Translations under genes and position numbers: made by a program
Shown: positions 1-10,317 of the stretch, piece after piece
How positions within the stretch are numbered: the first letter of the stretch is position 1
Layout: each line of letters opens with the position of its first letter
Source: Pelistega europaea
Lineage (GTDB): Bacteria > Pseudomonadota > Gammaproteobacteria > Burkholderiales > Burkholderiaceae_B
NCBI RefSeq assembly: GCF_013133775.1
Contig: NZ_JABGBO010000001.1
Span: 248,001 to 312,000 of the forward strand
DNA: 64,000 nucleotides
Direction: 5' to 3'
The notes under the pieces: generated by a model
The model's input: the letters and a program-made list of their open reading frames with translations, nothing else
Databases searched by the model: none
What the model was told of the DNA's origin: nothing

Positions 1-1
1 A

Positions 2-457
2 GCAGGATTTGGGGATTTAGAGTTGGTTATGGAACCCGGACGTTCACTTGTGGGTAACGCAGGCATATTACTTACTCAAGTTCAATTTGTTAAACCAACT
101 GAGGCTCGTAACTTTGCGATTGTGGATGCAGCGATGAATGACCTTATTCGCCCAACGCTATACGACGCCTATCATGGGGTGTTGCCAGTACAAGTTTCTA
201 GTGAAGCAACTGCTTTGTATGATATTGTGGGTCCTATTTGTGAAAGTGGGGACTGGTTGGCAAAACAACGAGAATTAGCGATTAAAGCAGGTGATTATCT
301 TGCTATCGAATCGGCTGGGGCTTATGGTTTTACGATGTCCAGTCAATATAATACCCGTCCACGAGCAGCTGAGGTATTGGTTGATGGGGCTCAGGCACAT
401 CTGATTCGGGAGCGAGAGACCGTTGAGCAGCTTTATGCTTTAGAGAAGATGGTATAG
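2..457 (+). CDS. lysA: Diaminopimelate decarboxylase, C-terminal part (cut by window edge)
   Basis: This is the last 151 residues of a PLP-dependent decarboxylase that converts meso-diaminopimelate to L-lysine and CO2, the final step of lysine synthesis. The frame is open to the left edge, so the true start lies outside the window. Visible family motifs are EPGRS close to the edge (phosphate and substrate binding in fold-type III decarboxylases), CESGDWLA (the conserved active-site cysteine loop) and AYGFTMSSQYNTRPR (the conserved tyrosine region near the C terminus). The gene converges on mrcA, with a strong hairpin between them. Assignment to lysA rather than speA or another fold-III decarboxylase rests on the CESGD motif and the short C-terminal tail. 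Confidence 0.93.
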   Translation, partial: AGFGDLELVMEPGRSLVGNAGILLTQVQFVKPTEARNFAIVDAAMNDLIRPTLYDAYHGVLPVQVSSEATALYDIVGPICESGDWLAKQRELAIKAGDYLAIESAGAYGFTMSSQYNTRPRAAEVLVDGAQAHLIRERETVEQLYALEKMV

Positions 458-473
458 ACTTTTCTGGAAAAAA

Positions 474-515
474 TCTCTTGCATGACATAGGGCTAAACCC
501 ATGTCGTGCAAGAGA
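474..515 (-). terminator. Hairpin between lysA and mrcA, probable mrcA terminator
   Basis: A 15-bp stem (474-488 with 501-515, one G-T wobble) is extended by an inner GGG/CCC pairing. Read on the minus strand it is followed by ATTTTTTCC, a good T-run. On the plus strand no T-run follows. It therefore most likely ends minus-strand transcripts from mrcA, about 115 bases past the stop. A smaller hairpin (540-546 with 553-559) lies between. Confidence 0.6.
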
Positions 516-629
516 GCTATCCCCCAATCCCACACAAGGAATAGCCGTAGATGGCTATTACCTCATGATCCCTTTTGCTGGGGTCTTCATGTAAAGTTTG
601 GCTTAGTGTGAGGATTAGATATTACCTCA

Positions 630-3113
630 CTAAAAATTGACTTGTTGCCCACCATTCATAGATTGAATAAGATTTCCAATGGAGTCACCTGATGCAGGTT
701 TAGCTGCACCTCCAGGCTGTCCAATAGGGATAGGTGTACCCACTGGCATATTGGGGTCAATAGAACTATTACGCAATCCAATAGAGGTAATGGCTTTACC
801 AGGAGGGAATTCGTCAAAGTAGAAGTTATCCCCTATCTTGCTTAGCCCTTTGGGCATCTTGCCTGGAGTTGCCACAGGGATATTTTTAAGAGCTTGGGAC
901 ATAAAATCAATCCAAATAGGAAGTGCTGCACCACCACCAGTTTCTCGGTCACCTAATGATGTAGGTCGGTCAAATCCCAGCCAAGTGACAGCGACTAACT
1001 TAGGTGTATAACCAGCAAACCATGCGTCTACTGCTTTGTTGGTTGTACCTGTCTTGCCTGCTAAATCTGTGCGTTTTAATGTAGCAGAAGCACGTGCAGC
1101 AGTACCAAAGCGGGCAACTCCACGGAGTAAATCATTTATCACATAGGCTGTGCGAGGATCTATTACACGGTTTTTCTCATCACCAGCACGCTGAGGATTA
1201 GTCTTCATAATAGTGATGACATTGCCATTTTGGACATTAATATCATCTACATGGTCGATTAGGTATGGATTTACACGATAGCCTCCATTGGCAAATACTG
1301 CGTAGGCTGTTGCCATCTGAAGAGGGGTTACACTACCAGTCCCTAATGCCATTGTGAGATAAGCCCCTTTGGGTGGCTGACGGCTCATATCAAAACCGAG
1401 GCGTTGAATGAAGTTGGCCGCATAGTCGGATCCTACCGTTTCAAGGACACGAATAGAGACCATATTCTTGGATTTGTATAACCCTTGACGAACTGTTTGG
1501 CTAACAGTATAGCTATTACCATAGTTCTTGGGTGTCCAAGGCTTGCTACCTGTCTTGCTCGCATCTAACACAAACGGTTGATCAGAGACAACGGTTTCAG
1601 GTGTCACACCACGCTCCAAGCTAGCAGCATAGATGAAAGGTTTGAAAGTGGATCCTGGTTGACGCCATGCTTGGGTTGCTCTATTAAAATCCCCAAAGTT
1701 GAAATCAAACCCACCCATCATAGCTTTAATTGCCCCGTCTTGAGGGTCAAGTGCCACCAATGCGGCTTGTACAATAGGTAGATTAATAATACTCCAATAA
1801 GGTTGTTTTTTGCTGTCTACTAATTGCTCAATATAGACAACTGAACCACGGCGAATTTTGCGAGTAGGACTAACATTGTCTGCTAAAGAACGTTTGGCGT
1901 TGTTAAGAGACACGCCAGTTAATTCAATTACATTGTCAATATCACGCATCACGACCACTTTGTTCTTGTCTGCTGACAATACCACAGCGGATAAAATATC
2001 ATCACTATCAGGATACTTTTCATGAACCTCTTGAATAATGTCATCCATTGCTTCAGGATTGTTTTCAATATTAGCTGGTAAGTCTAGCTGCGCTGCTGGA
2101 CCAGTATAAGGCTTACGTCGAGTATAGGTTAATAATCCTTCACGGACTGCACGATAAGCTGCCTGCTGATCCGCTGAATTTACAGTGGTGTAGACTTTTA
2201 GTCCACGACTATAAAGACCATTACCATATTGGGTGTACATTAGTTGGCGAGCCAATTCAGCGATATATTGGCCATTACGGGCTACTTTTTCAGAATCATC
2301 GATAGATTGACTATTTCGAACGACAAGTTTTTCAGCTATGGCTTGATCGTATTGTTCTTTTGTAATGTACTTTAACTCCAACATGCGGTTAAGTACATAG
2401 TGTTGACGTATCAAGGTGGCTTTAAGATTGGTACGTGGATTGGTTCGAGAGGGGGATTTAGGAATGCTGGCTAGTGCAGCCGCTTCTGCCAAGGTAATCT
2501 CTGATAAGGGTTTTCCAAAATATGTGCGAGCAGCAGCGGCAAATCCATAAGAACGATGCCCTAGATAAATTTGGTTCATGTATAGCTCTAGAATCTGATC
2601 CTTAGTAAGGTTATGCTCAATTTTGTAAGTGAGCAATAATTCATAGAACTTACGAGTGAATTTCTTCTCAGAGGATAAGTAGAAATTACGTGCTACTTGC
2701 ATGGTGATTGTACTAGCCCCTTGCGTTTTGGCTCCAGAGACAATATTGGCAAGAGCTGCACGTGCAACACCCATCCAATCTACACCACCATGAGAGTAAA
2801 AACTATCATCTTCTGCAGCAAGAATAGCATGACGCATGACCTCGGGAATTTCTTGTAAGTGCAAAACATTACGACGTTCATCACCATATTCTGCAAGCAG
2901 TGCATTATCGGCAGTGTAAATATAAAGTGGCAAACGAGGTCTATAATCTGTCATTGCATTGAGATCAGGTAAAGATGACCATGTTAAACGAATGGACAGA
3001 ATAGCAAGCATAGCCATACATACACCGATACCTGCTAAAAAAACGAGAGGCTTAAGGATAAAACGGCCAATAAATGAGCCTTGTGATTTTTTTGAAGAAG
3101 TTTTTTTAGTCAT
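630..3113 (-). CDS. mrcA: Penicillin-binding protein 1A, bifunctional glycosyltransferase/transpeptidase
   Basis: Class A penicillin-binding protein that polymerises and cross-links peptidoglycan in the periplasm while anchored in the inner membrane. I chose the ATG at 3113 (827 residues); an in-frame TTG 15 codons upstream would add a tail with no family likeness. A basic N terminus is followed by one membrane segment (about residues 17-42). The GT51 domain shows EDDSFYSHGG at 101-110 with the catalytic glutamate, then TITMQVARN. The transpeptidase domain shows STFK at 488-491 (active serine), SKN at 548-550 and KTGT at 687-690. The long stretch between residues 320 and 440 fits the extra domain of PBP1A. 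The gene diverges from aroK. In many betaproteobacteria pilMNOPQ sits in that gap; here it does not. Confidence 0.95.
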   Translation of the reverse strand: MTKKTSSKKSQGSFIGRFILKPLVFLAGIGVCMAMLAILSIRLTWSSLPDLNAMTDYRPRLPLYIYTADNALLAEYGDERRNVLHLQEIPEVMRHAILAAEDDSFYSHGGVDWMGVARAALANIVSGAKTQGASTITMQVARNFYLSSEKKFTRKFYELLLTYKIEHNLTKDQILELYMNQIYLGHRSYGFAAAARTYFGKPLSEITLAEAAALASIPKSPSRTNPRTNLKATLIRQHYVLNRMLELKYITKEQYDQAIAEKLVVRNSQSIDDSEKVARNGQYIAELARQLMYTQYGNGLYSRGLKVYTTVNSADQQAAYRAVREGLLTYTRRKPYTGPAAQLDLPANIENNPEAMDDIIQEVHEKYPDSDDILSAVVLSADKNKVVVMRDIDNVIELTGVSLNNAKRSLADNVSPTRKIRRGSVVYIEQLVDSKKQPYWSIINLPIVQAALVALDPQDGAIKAMMGGFDFNFGDFNRATQAWRQPGSTFKPFIYAASLERGVTPETVVSDQPFVLDASKTGSKPWTPKNYGNSYTVSQTVRQGLYKSKNMVSIRVLETVGSDYAANFIQRLGFDMSRQPPKGAYLTMALGTGSVTPLQMATAYAVFANGGYRVNPYLIDHVDDINVQNGNVITIMKTNPQRAGDEKNRVIDPRTAYVINDLLRGVARFGTAARASATLKRTDLAGKTGTTNKAVDAWFAGYTPKLVAVTWLGFDRPTSLGDRETGGGAALPIWIDFMSQALKNIPVATPGKMPKGLSKIGDNFYFDEFPPGKAITSIGLRNSSIDPNMPVGTPIPIGQPGGAAKPASGDSIGNLIQSMNGGQQVNF

Positions 3114-3257
3114 GAGTTTTTTCTTTGTCCATAAGACAACAACATCGTAACATATCAATAGCAGAACAACGAAATTTACATCATTGAGCTGATTTCATGA
3201 TGAATATTCTTGTAAATGTTAATATGCCACTTAGTATAAGAGATTTTTAAGGCTTTC

Positions 3258-3797
3258 ATGGTAGAAATAGTTAAAAAAGTTGATAACAACTCGTGTCCAA
3301 TTATTGTGATTGGTATGATGGGGGCAGGTAAAACCACCATAGGGAGGGCATTAGCCCGAGAAATGGGATTAAATTTTGTTGACTTGGATCATGAAATTGT
3401 ACGCCGTAGTGGAGTGGCAATCCCAACAATTTTTGATATTGAGGGTGAGGAAGGATTCCGGCGACGAGAGACACAAGCCTTGTCTGATACGATAAATCAG
3501 CCTAATATTGTTCTTGCCACCGGAGGTGGTGCTATTTTGCGCGAGGAAAATAGAGCATTATTGCGGCAAGGAATTGTAATTTATTTGAAAGCATCGGTAG
3601 ATGAACTTTATGCACGTGTGGCAAAAGATGCTAATCGCCCGTTGTTACAAACAGAAAATCCTCGGGAGCGCATTGCACAATTGCTAGAAATACGACATCC
3701 AATTTATGAGATGCTAGCAGATATCACTTTAGAAACAAAAGATGGCTCTATTCCATCGGCAGTCAAAAGGTTAAAACAGGCATTGACAGAATTATAG
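3258..3797 (+). CDS. aroK: Shikimate kinase
   Basis: Phosphorylates shikimate at the 3-hydroxyl with ATP, the fifth step of the chorismate pathway, in the cytoplasm. At 179 residues it has the usual length. The P-loop GMMGAGKTT is at residues 19-27, a DLD motif follows near residue 42, and ATGGGAILREENR carries the conserved glycine-rich shikimate-binding loop; the lid region contains RPLLQ. The ATG at 3258 has AAGG five bases upstream. It heads a tight group with aroB (8-base gap) and dgt, so it is probably the first gene of that operon. Confidence 0.96.
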   Translation: MVEIVKKVDNNSCPIIVIGMMGAGKTTIGRALAREMGLNFVDLDHEIVRRSGVAIPTIFDIEGEEGFRRRETQALSDTINQPNIVLATGGGAILREENRALLRQGIVIYLKASVDELYARVAKDANRPLLQTENPRERIAQLLEIRHPIYEMLADITLETKDGSIPSAVKRLKQALTEL

Positions 3798-3805
3798 GAG
3801 GCTAC

Positions 3806-4882
3806 ATGAGTATCGTACACGTTAATACAGAAGGTGGTCGTTATGCCATTCATATCGCTCCACGTATTCTTCAACAGCTGGCGACTTCTATCCCAGAAAA
3901 TACAACCAGTATTGTGTTAATCAGCAATACCACGGTGATGCCATTATACGGTGAGATTGTTAAACGCTCTCTATCAGTGACGGCCAAACCCTTGCATGTT
4001 CTTGAGTTGCCTGATGGGGAGGCCTTTAAAAACTTGGAAACCTTAAATACGATTTACACTTTTTTACTGAGTAAAGGCGTAGATCGTAAATCCGTTATCG
4101 TTGCTCTGGGGGGCGGGGTAATTGGAGATATTAGTGGTTATGCTGCTGCAACCTATATGCGAGGTATTCGTTTTATCCAAGTACCTACGACATTATTAGC
4201 ACAGGTGGACTCATCCGTGGGAGGCAAGACAGCCGTCAATCACACATTGGGTAAAAATATGATAGGGGCATTTTATCAGCCTATCGCCGTAGATATTGAT
4301 GTCGATGTATTAAAAACTCTACCTGAGCGTGAAATATCAGCAGGGCTTGCTGAAGTGATTAAATATGGAATGATTTTAGATGCAGATTTTTTTGCTTGGT
4401 GTGAAGAGAATGTGCAAAAACTTCGTGCCTTAGACCCAGATGCTTTGTCCTATGCGATTCATCGCTCATGTGAACTTAAAGCTCAAGTAGTTAGTGAGGA
4501 TGAAAAAGAGACTGGTCTGCGAGCAATTTTGAATCTAGGACATACCTTTGGTCATGCAATTGAGACAGCCCTTGGGTATGGCACATGGTTACATGGTGAG
4601 GCCGTTGGTTGTGGTATGGTGCAAGCGGCAGAGTTGTCTGCCCAGGTGTTGGGCTTGCCACGTGAAGATGTGGAGCGTATTCGTAACCTAGTCACTGCAA
4701 TAGGTTGCCCTGTTGTGGCCCCCAATCTGGGGACGAATAAATGGATTGAGCTGATGAAGATTGATAAAAAATCCGAAGGAGGCAAGATTAAATTTGTGCT
4801 ATTGCCCAAGATTGGGGAAGCTGTTGTGCGTACTGTGCCTAATGAGGATTTGGGATTGGTATTGAGTAAAACGGTGAAATAA
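3806..4882 (+). CDS. aroB: 3-dehydroquinate synthase
   Basis: NAD- and metal-dependent enzyme converting DAHP to 3-dehydroquinate, the second step of the chorismate pathway. The protein has 358 residues, the family norm. Visible motifs are GGGVIGDISGYAAATYMRG (NAD-binding glycine loop), PTTLLAQVDSSVGGKTAVNH with the conserved lysine, and NLGHTFGHAIE with metal-ligand histidines. A GAGG ribosome-binding site precedes the ATG. It lies 8 bases after aroK, and its stop codon is immediately followed by the dgt start, so the three are surely co-transcribed. aroK-aroB adjacency is widespread in proteobacteria. Confidence 0.97.
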   Translation: MSIVHVNTEGGRYAIHIAPRILQQLATSIPENTTSIVLISNTTVMPLYGEIVKRSLSVTAKPLHVLELPDGEAFKNLETLNTIYTFLLSKGVDRKSVIVALGGGVIGDISGYAAATYMRGIRFIQVPTTLLAQVDSSVGGKTAVNHTLGKNMIGAFYQPIAVDIDVDVLKTLPEREISAGLAEVIKYGMILDADFFAWCEENVQKLRALDPDALSYAIHRSCELKAQVVSEDEKETGLRAILNLGHTFGHAIETALGYGTWLHGEAVGCGMVQAAELSAQVLGLPREDVERIRNLVTAIGCPVVAPNLGTNKWIELMKIDKKSEGGKIKFVLLPKIGEAVVRTVPNEDLGLVLSKTVK

Positions 4883-6007
4883 ATGATGTCATTAGCCAGT
4901 TATGCGAGTCATAGTCAAGCCACAAAAGGACGCGTACATAAAGAGGATGAAGACCCCAAGCGTAATCCCTATCAACGAGATAAAGATCGTATTATCCATT
5001 GTGGAGCATTTCGACGGTTGGAGTACAAGACACAGGTGTTTGTGAATCATGAGGGGGATTTATTCCGTACTCGTTTAACTCACAGTCTAGAAGTGGCTCA
5101 GATTGGGCGTGCTATTGCTCGAAATTTGTCGCTTAACGAGGATTTGGTAGAGGCGATAGCTTTGGCACATGATTTGGGGCATACCCCCTTTGGGCATGCA
5201 GGACAAGATGCATTAAATGCTTGTATGCAAGAGTTTGCCCCAGAGATAGGAGGTTTTGAACATAATCTGCAGAGCTTGCGTATTGTGGATGAACTGGAAG
5301 AGCGATATGCAAGCTTTAATGGGCTCAATCTTTGTTTTGAAACACGAGCAGGCATTTTAAAACATTGCTCAGCCCGGAATGCACGTTTGCTAGGAGAAGT
5401 GGCACAACGATTCTTGGATAAACAGCAGCCCAGTTTAGAGGCTCAGATTACGAATTTTGCAGACGGTATTGCTTATAACAACCATGATATTGATGATGGT
5501 ATTCGCTCAGGATTATTGACCTTGGAGCAAATGCGGGAAGTGCCGATTTTTAATGAACATTACGAAAGTGTCATGTGGCTTTATCCTGATGTGCATGGAC
5601 GTCGTGTAATTTCAGAGACAATTCGTCGTATGATTAATACGCTTATTGTAGATTTGACACAGACGACGATAGCAAATATTCAGAAACATGGGGTGGAGAC
5701 AATACAAGATGTGCATAACGCTCCAATGTTGGTTGGTTTTTCACCTGATATTCAAGAACAAGAGGAAGAGTTAAGACGCTTTTTGATGAAGAATCTTTAT
5801 CGTCATTATAAAGTGATGCGGATGTCAGGCAAAGCGACTATGATTATTCGAGATTTGTTCAAAGCGTTTCTTGATGACGCACGCTTGTTGCCATCGGATT
5901 ATCAGCGTGAAGATGAAGTGGAGCAACAGCGTGCAATCGCTGACTATATTGCAGGTATGACAGATCGTTTTGCAATGCGAGAGCATAAGAATCTTTTTGC
6001 CGTCTAG
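4883..6007 (+). CDS. dgt: Deoxyguanosinetriphosphate triphosphohydrolase-like protein
   Basis: HD-domain phosphohydrolase expected to release triphosphate from dGTP or other dNTPs and so influence nucleotide pools. The 374-residue length matches the short, type-2 dGTPase-like family rather than the roughly 500-residue E. coli Dgt. Metal-binding motifs are visible: [10 protein letters not shown] (first His), [14 protein letters not shown] (HD pair plus further histidines) and a later [12 protein letters not shown] with the final Asp. The start ATG ATG directly abuts the aroB stop, suggesting translational coupling. The substrate range cannot be told from sequence. Confidence 0.9.
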   Translation: MMSLASYASHSQATKGRVHKEDEDPKRNPYQRDKDRIIHCGAFRRLEYKTQVFVNHEGDLFRTRLTHSLEVAQIGRAIARNLSLNEDLVEAIALAHDLGHTPFGHAGQDALNACMQEFAPEIGGFEHNLQSLRIVDELEERYASFNGLNLCFETRAGILKHCSARNARLLGEVAQRFLDKQQPSLEAQITNFADGIAYNNHDIDDGIRSGLLTLEQMREVPIFNEHYESVMWLYPDVHGRRVISETIRRMINTLIVDLTQTTIANIQKHGVETIQDVHNAPMLVGFSPDIQEQEEELRRFLMKNLYRHYKVMRMSGKATMIIRDLFKAFLDDARLLPSDYQREDEVEQQRAIADYIAGMTDRFAMREHKNLFAV

Positions 6008-6052
6008 TGTATAGATGTTGGCAGTGGTTATTAAGTAGCCTAATCTAGGAAA

Positions 6053-8992
6053 TTAGCGCAGGAGAAGGGGAGCAAGATATTGCCCTGTCACGCTCTCTGG
6101 CACCTGACATATCGTCTCTGGTGTGCCTGTAGCTATAATTTTTCCTCCACCTTGTCCTCCTTCAGGACCTAAATCAACCACCCAATCTGCCGTTTTAATC
6201 ACATCAAGGTTATGTTCAATAATGACGACGGTATTGCCAGCATCCACCAGTTTATTTACAACAGTTAACAGCAACTGAATATCCGCGAAATGTAAGCCAG
6301 TGGTAGGTTCATCAAGGATATATAAGGTTTTGCCAGTACTTCGTTTAGACAATTCTAGAGACAGCTTAATTCGCTGAGCTTCCCCTCCAGATAAAGTTGT
6401 AGCACTCTGACCTAAGCGAATATAACCCAATCCCACATCGACTAAAGTTTGTAAGCGACGAGCAATCGCAGGTACGGCTGAGAAATAGTCTAGGGCTTGT
6501 GTAACAGTCATATTAAGCACTTCGCTAATGTTATACCCACGATAGCGAATATCTAGCGTTTCACGGTTATATCGTTCTCCATGACAAACATCGCAAGGGA
6601 CATACACATCAGGAAGAAAGTGCATTTCTACCTTAATGACACCATCTCCTTGACAGATTTCACAGCGACCACCTTTGACATTAAATGAAAAGCGGCCTGC
6701 ATCATAACCTCTGGCACGTGCTTCAGGGGTACTGGCGAATAATTCACGAATAGGAGTGAATAGTCCAGTGTAAGTAGCAGGGTTACTGCGAGGAGTGCGG
6801 CCTATAGGGCTTTGGTCTACGTTAATCATCTTATCCAGAAACTCCACCCCAGTAATGCTTTCATAAGGAGCAGGTTCTGCATTACCTTTGTTTAAATCCC
6901 GCATGAGAATAGCTCCCAGAGTCTCATTCACTAGGGTCGACTTCCCAGACCCAGATACTCCCGTGATGCAGACAAGTTTGCCAAGAGGAATATCTAAATT
7001 GGCTTGTTTAAGGTTATTTCCAGTACATCCATGTAGTTTTAACCATTGCGTTTCTTCTGTTACTACACGTCGTTTGCCTGCTGTGATTTGTTTGCGTCCA
7101 CTTAAATATTCGCCTGTAATAGAGGCAGGTTGTTGCGTTAAGTCCTCTGCTGTGCCTTGGGCAATAACTTGCCCCCCGTTTTCACCAGCACCAGGTCCCA
7201 TATCGACTACCCAGTCCGCTGCACGAATCATATCTTCATCATGTTCGACCACAATGACGCTATTGCCTAGATTACGTAAATGTTGTAGTGTCTGAATTAA
7301 GCGATCGTTATCACGTTGATGTAATCCGATAGAAGGTTCATCCAGTACATACATAACCCCTGTTAATCCTGAGCCAATTTGAGAAGCAAGACGGATGCGT
7401 TGAGCCTCTCCTCCAGAAATCGTATCAGCACTCCTATCTAAAGACAAATAAGTCAATCCAACATTATTTAGAAAATGTAGCCGAGATTGAATTTCTCGGA
7501 TAATACGTTCGGCGATTTCTTGCTTGACCCCAGTTAATTTTAACTGATCAAACCATGCCAGGCAGTCGGCTAATGACATGGCTTCAACCTCGTAAATGCC
7601 TAGGCCTTTTTTGACATCATTAGGACGAATATCATCGCCAATCATCACATTACGGGCATCTTCTTTTAGGCGTGAACCATGACAACTTGGACAAGTCACT
7701 GTTGAACGTAATTTAGCGAGCTCTTCTTTGATGTGAGGCTCCTCTGTTTCACGCCAACGTCGTTCAAGATTTGGCAAAATACCCTCAAAAGGATGCTTTC
7801 TAAATGAAGTTTGACCTTTGTCATTTAAATAAAGAAAATTTATCTCTTCATCCCCAGAACCATAAAGCAAACATTGCTGAATCTCAGACGGAAGTTGGTT
7901 AAAGGGGGTTTCTAAGTCAAAACCGTAATGAAGTGCAAGGCTATTGAGTGTGGCATGAGTAAAACGATTACGTGAGTCCCAACCCTGAATAGCCCCGCTT
8001 GCTAGACTTAAATCTGGGAAAGCAACGACACGATGTGGGTCAAATACTTGAGTTACACCAAGACCATCACAAGTTTGACATGCCCCCACGGGGTTATTAA
8101 AACTAAATAGGCGAGGCTCTAATCCACTAAGACTATAACCACATACAGGACAAGCATAGTGTGTTGAATAGGCTATCTCCTGTGCTGTATCCATATCTAG
8201 CACGAGCACACGACCGTTGCTTAATTTCACAGCAGTTTCGATACTGTCGGCCAGACGTTGTTTATTTTCTAGGCGTACTTTTAAACGGTCTATGACTACA
8301 TCAATATCGTGTTTTTCATTTTTATTGAGAGTAGGGGCATAATCCAATTCAGTCATTTCCCCATCAATTCTTACACGAATAAAGCCTTGAGCTTGAAATT
8401 GGGCAAATTTATCTTCAAACGACCCCTTGTTTCCTCTAGCCACTGGGGCCAATAAACTAATACGCGTTCCCTCTGGCATGGATAGAATGGTATCCACTAT
8501 TTGTGATACGCTTTGGGCTTGTAATGGCTCCCCATGGATAGGGCAATGAGGAGTGCCAATCCGTGCATATAACAAACGTAAATAGTCGTGAATTTCTGTG
8601 ATAGTACCTACAGTAGATCGAGGGTTATGACCAGCAGTTTTTTGTTCAATAGCAATGGCCGGTGATAAACCCTCAATAAGATCCACATCGGGCTTGTCCA
8701 TTAATTGTAAAAATTGTCTTGCATAGGCAGAAAGACTTTCTACATAACGGCGTTGCCCCTCTGCATAGAGAGTATCAAAAGCAAGGGATGACTTACCAGA
8801 ACCTGATAAGCCAGTAAGCACGACAAGTTTATGGCGTGGTAAATCAACAGAAATATTCTTTAAGTTATGTGTGCGAGCACCACGGATGCGAATGGCTTCT
8901 TGTAAGGAAATGCCAGTCTCTAGGGAGCTTGTCTTGTTGGCTGATTTTTTGGCTGTTTTGATAACAGTTTTAGAGGTCGATGTAGTTGCCAT
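6053..8992 (-). CDS. uvrA: UvrABC excinuclease subunit A
   Basis: DNA damage recognition ATPase of nucleotide excision repair; it loads UvrB on lesions. I place the start at the ATG at 8992 (979 residues); a TTG five codons upstream is less likely. A lysine/serine/threonine-rich tail of about 25 residues precedes the usual N terminus. Two ABC modules are visible with Walker A motifs [13 protein letters not shown] and [13 protein letters not shown], and signatures ISGGEAQRI and [12 protein letters not shown]. Zinc-binding cysteine pairs CPVC...CQTC and CEIC...CDVC are present, as is the insertion domain that binds UvrB. I saw no LexA-like CTG-N10-CAG site upstream, so SOS control is not supported. 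It diverges from an MFS gene. Confidence 0.97.
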   Translation of the reverse strand: MATTSTSKTVIKTAKKSANKTSSLETGISLQEAIRIRGARTHNLKNISVDLPRHKLVVLTGLSGSGKSSLAFDTLYAEGQRRYVESLSAYARQFLQLMDKPDVDLIEGLSPAIAIEQKTAGHNPRSTVGTITEIHDYLRLLYARIGTPHCPIHGEPLQAQSVSQIVDTILSMPEGTRISLLAPVARGNKGSFEDKFAQFQAQGFIRVRIDGEMTELDYAPTLNKNEKHDIDVVIDRLKVRLENKQRLADSIETAVKLSNGRVLVLDMDTAQEIAYSTHYACPVCGYSLSGLEPRLFSFNNPVGACQTCDGLGVTQVFDPHRVVAFPDLSLASGAIQGWDSRNRFTHATLNSLALHYGFDLETPFNQLPSEIQQCLLYGSGDEEINFLYLNDKGQTSFRKHPFEGILPNLERRWRETEEPHIKEELAKLRSTVTCPSCHGSRLKEDARNVMIGDDIRPNDVKKGLGIYEVEAMSLADCLAWFDQLKLTGVKQEIAERIIREIQSRLHFLNNVGLTYLSLDRSADTISGGEAQRIRLASQIGSGLTGVMYVLDEPSIGLHQRDNDRLIQTLQHLRNLGNSVIVVEHDEDMIRAADWVVDMGPGAGENGGQVIAQGTAEDLTQQPASITGEYLSGRKQITAGKRRVVTEETQWLKLHGCTGNNLKQANLDIPLGKLVCITGVSGSGKSTLVNETLGAILMRDLNKGNAEPAPYESITGVEFLDKMINVDQSPIGRTPRSNPATYTGLFTPIRELFASTPEARARGYDAGRFSFNVKGGRCEICQGDGVIKVEMHFLPDVYVPCDVCHGERYNRETLDIRYRGYNISEVLNMTVTQALDYFSAVPAIARRLQTLVDVGLGYIRLGQSATTLSGGEAQRIKLSLELSKRSTGKTLYILDEPTTGLHFADIQLLLTVVNKLVDAGNTVVIIEHNLDVIKTADWVVDLGPEGGQGGGKIIATGTPETICQVPESVTGQYLAPLLLR

Positions 8993-9033
8993 AGAAATAA
9001 TAAGCAAAATTCTGAATAACCTATTACTATAAC

Positions 9034-9053
9034 TTACCTTTTAAGTAAGGTAA
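9034..9053. promoter_or_regulatory. Inverted repeat between uvrA and MFS gene, operator-like
   Basis: TTACCTT, six bases, then AAGGTAA: a perfect 7+7 inverted repeat in the short divergent gap between uvrA and the MFS transporter. A TAAAAT sequence resembling a -10 box for the MFS gene overlaps its right arm. The size and position fit a dimeric regulator's operator, but no regulator gene is adjacent and the binding protein is unknown. Confidence 0.3.
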
Positions 9054-9093
9054 AATACAAAACCACTTAAGACACATTTCTAAACATTAAATT

Positions 9094-10317
9094 ATGGTTA
9101 ATTCCTCTGCTCAATCTTCAACAACACAACAACAAGCTCGTCGTATTCCATTGACATCACAAGAGCGCAAGGTAAGTACTAATCTAGCTTTGCTATTTGC
9201 TGTACGGATGTTAGGTTTGTTTTTACTTACCCCAGTTTTTGCTGAGGCTGCTAAGCAGTTATCAGGTGGGGACAATTTACAAATGGTTGGTATGGCTATC
9301 GGTGCTTATGGTCTAACACAAGCTATTATGCAGATTCCTTTTGGTATGCTATCGGATAAGTTTGGTCGCCGTCCCATCATTATTATTGGTATGTTGCTGT
9401 TTATTATTGGGGGGGTGATATGTGCTTTGGCCAATTCTGTGACTGGTGTAGCAATAGGGCGTGCAATTCAAGGGTTTGGAGCCGTATCTGCTGCAATTAC
9501 TGCGTGGATTGCTGATTCTACTCGTCCAGAAGTGCGGGCACGGGCTATGGCAATGGTAGGGGGGTCAATCGGTTTATCATTTGCAGCCTCATTAGTATTA
9601 TCACCTCTATTAGTAGAGTATGTGGGACTTAGCGGCTTATTTTGGGTGATTAGTTTATTAGGTTTTGTCTGTTTATTATTGGCAACATTTTTTGTGCCAG
9701 TAGTGCCTATGCACGACCAAGCAATGGCGGATGTTCCCATCACACAGGTGTTGAAAAACGATAGTTTATTACGTTTAAATGGTGGCGTATTCTGTCTGCA
9801 TTTTACCTTGATGTCCTTATTTGTTGTATTGCCCTCATTATTTGTTCAGCTAGGAGGGCTAACACTGGGCGCCTTGTGGAAAGTGTATCTCCCTGTTATT
9901 GTGGTTGCTTTGGTTTTAATGGTGCCAGCTGTCTTTTATATTGAGACCCGCCAACATCATAAATCGGGTTTTGTCATAAGTCTTGGTGTATTAGTGGTAT
10001 TGATGCTTGCATGGTTGGGATTAAGTCAGTCTTATTGGGGCAGTATTACTGCTTTGTTGGTATTTTTTGTATTATTTAATGTGCTTGAGGCACTTATTCC
10101 TTCTATGGTGTCGCGTGTGACTCCTCCTCAACATAAAGGCTTGGCATTAGGACTTTACAACATGTTCCAAGCCTTTGGGGTTGCTACAGGGGGGGCTGTT
10201 GGTGGGATATTGGCTCGCCATGCTTCCGTACATCTTGTATTTTTGATGGCTGCTTTGTTGCTCTTGTTATGTAGCATTGCGGCTTATCGTATGAAAGCCA
10301 TCGCTTATGTGGCATAA
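9094..10317 (+). CDS. Major facilitator superfamily transporter
   Basis: A 407-residue inner-membrane protein with about twelve hydrophobic segments after a hydrophilic, glutamine/serine-rich N terminus of about 25 residues. The MFS motif A is clear as GMLSDKFGRRPIIIIG between the second and third membrane segments, and motif C-like glycine/proline patterning follows in the fifth. This is the drug:H+ antiporter-like type (YajR/Bcr-like) but without the C-terminal YAM domain of YajR. The substrate cannot be assigned. It lies between uvrA and ssb, a neighbourhood I know from other betaproteobacteria. About 310 bases without a gene follow. Confidence 0.88.
   Translation: MVNSSAQSSTTQQQARRIPLTSQERKVSTNLALLFAVRMLGLFLLTPVFAEAAKQLSGGDNLQMVGMAIGAYGLTQAIMQIPFGMLSDKFGRRPIIIIGMLLFIIGGVICALANSVTGVAIGRAIQGFGAVSAAITAWIADSTRPEVRARAMAMVGGSIGLSFAASLVLSPLLVEYVGLSGLFWVISLLGFVCLLLATFFVPVVPMHDQAMADVPITQVLKNDSLLRLNGGVFCLHFTLMSLFVVLPSLFVQLGGLTLGALWKVYLPVIVVALVLMVPAVFYIETRQHHKSGFVISLGVLVVLMLAWLGLSQSYWGSITALLVFFVLFNVLEALIPSMVSRVTPPQHKGLALGLYNMFQAFGVATGGAVGGILARHASVHLVFLMAALLLLLCSIAAYRMKAIAYVA

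Noticed and set aside
8993-9093. LexA (SOS) box upstream of uvrA
   Set aside because: No CTG-N10-CAG-like sequence is present; the only palindrome, at 9034-9053, has a different sequence.
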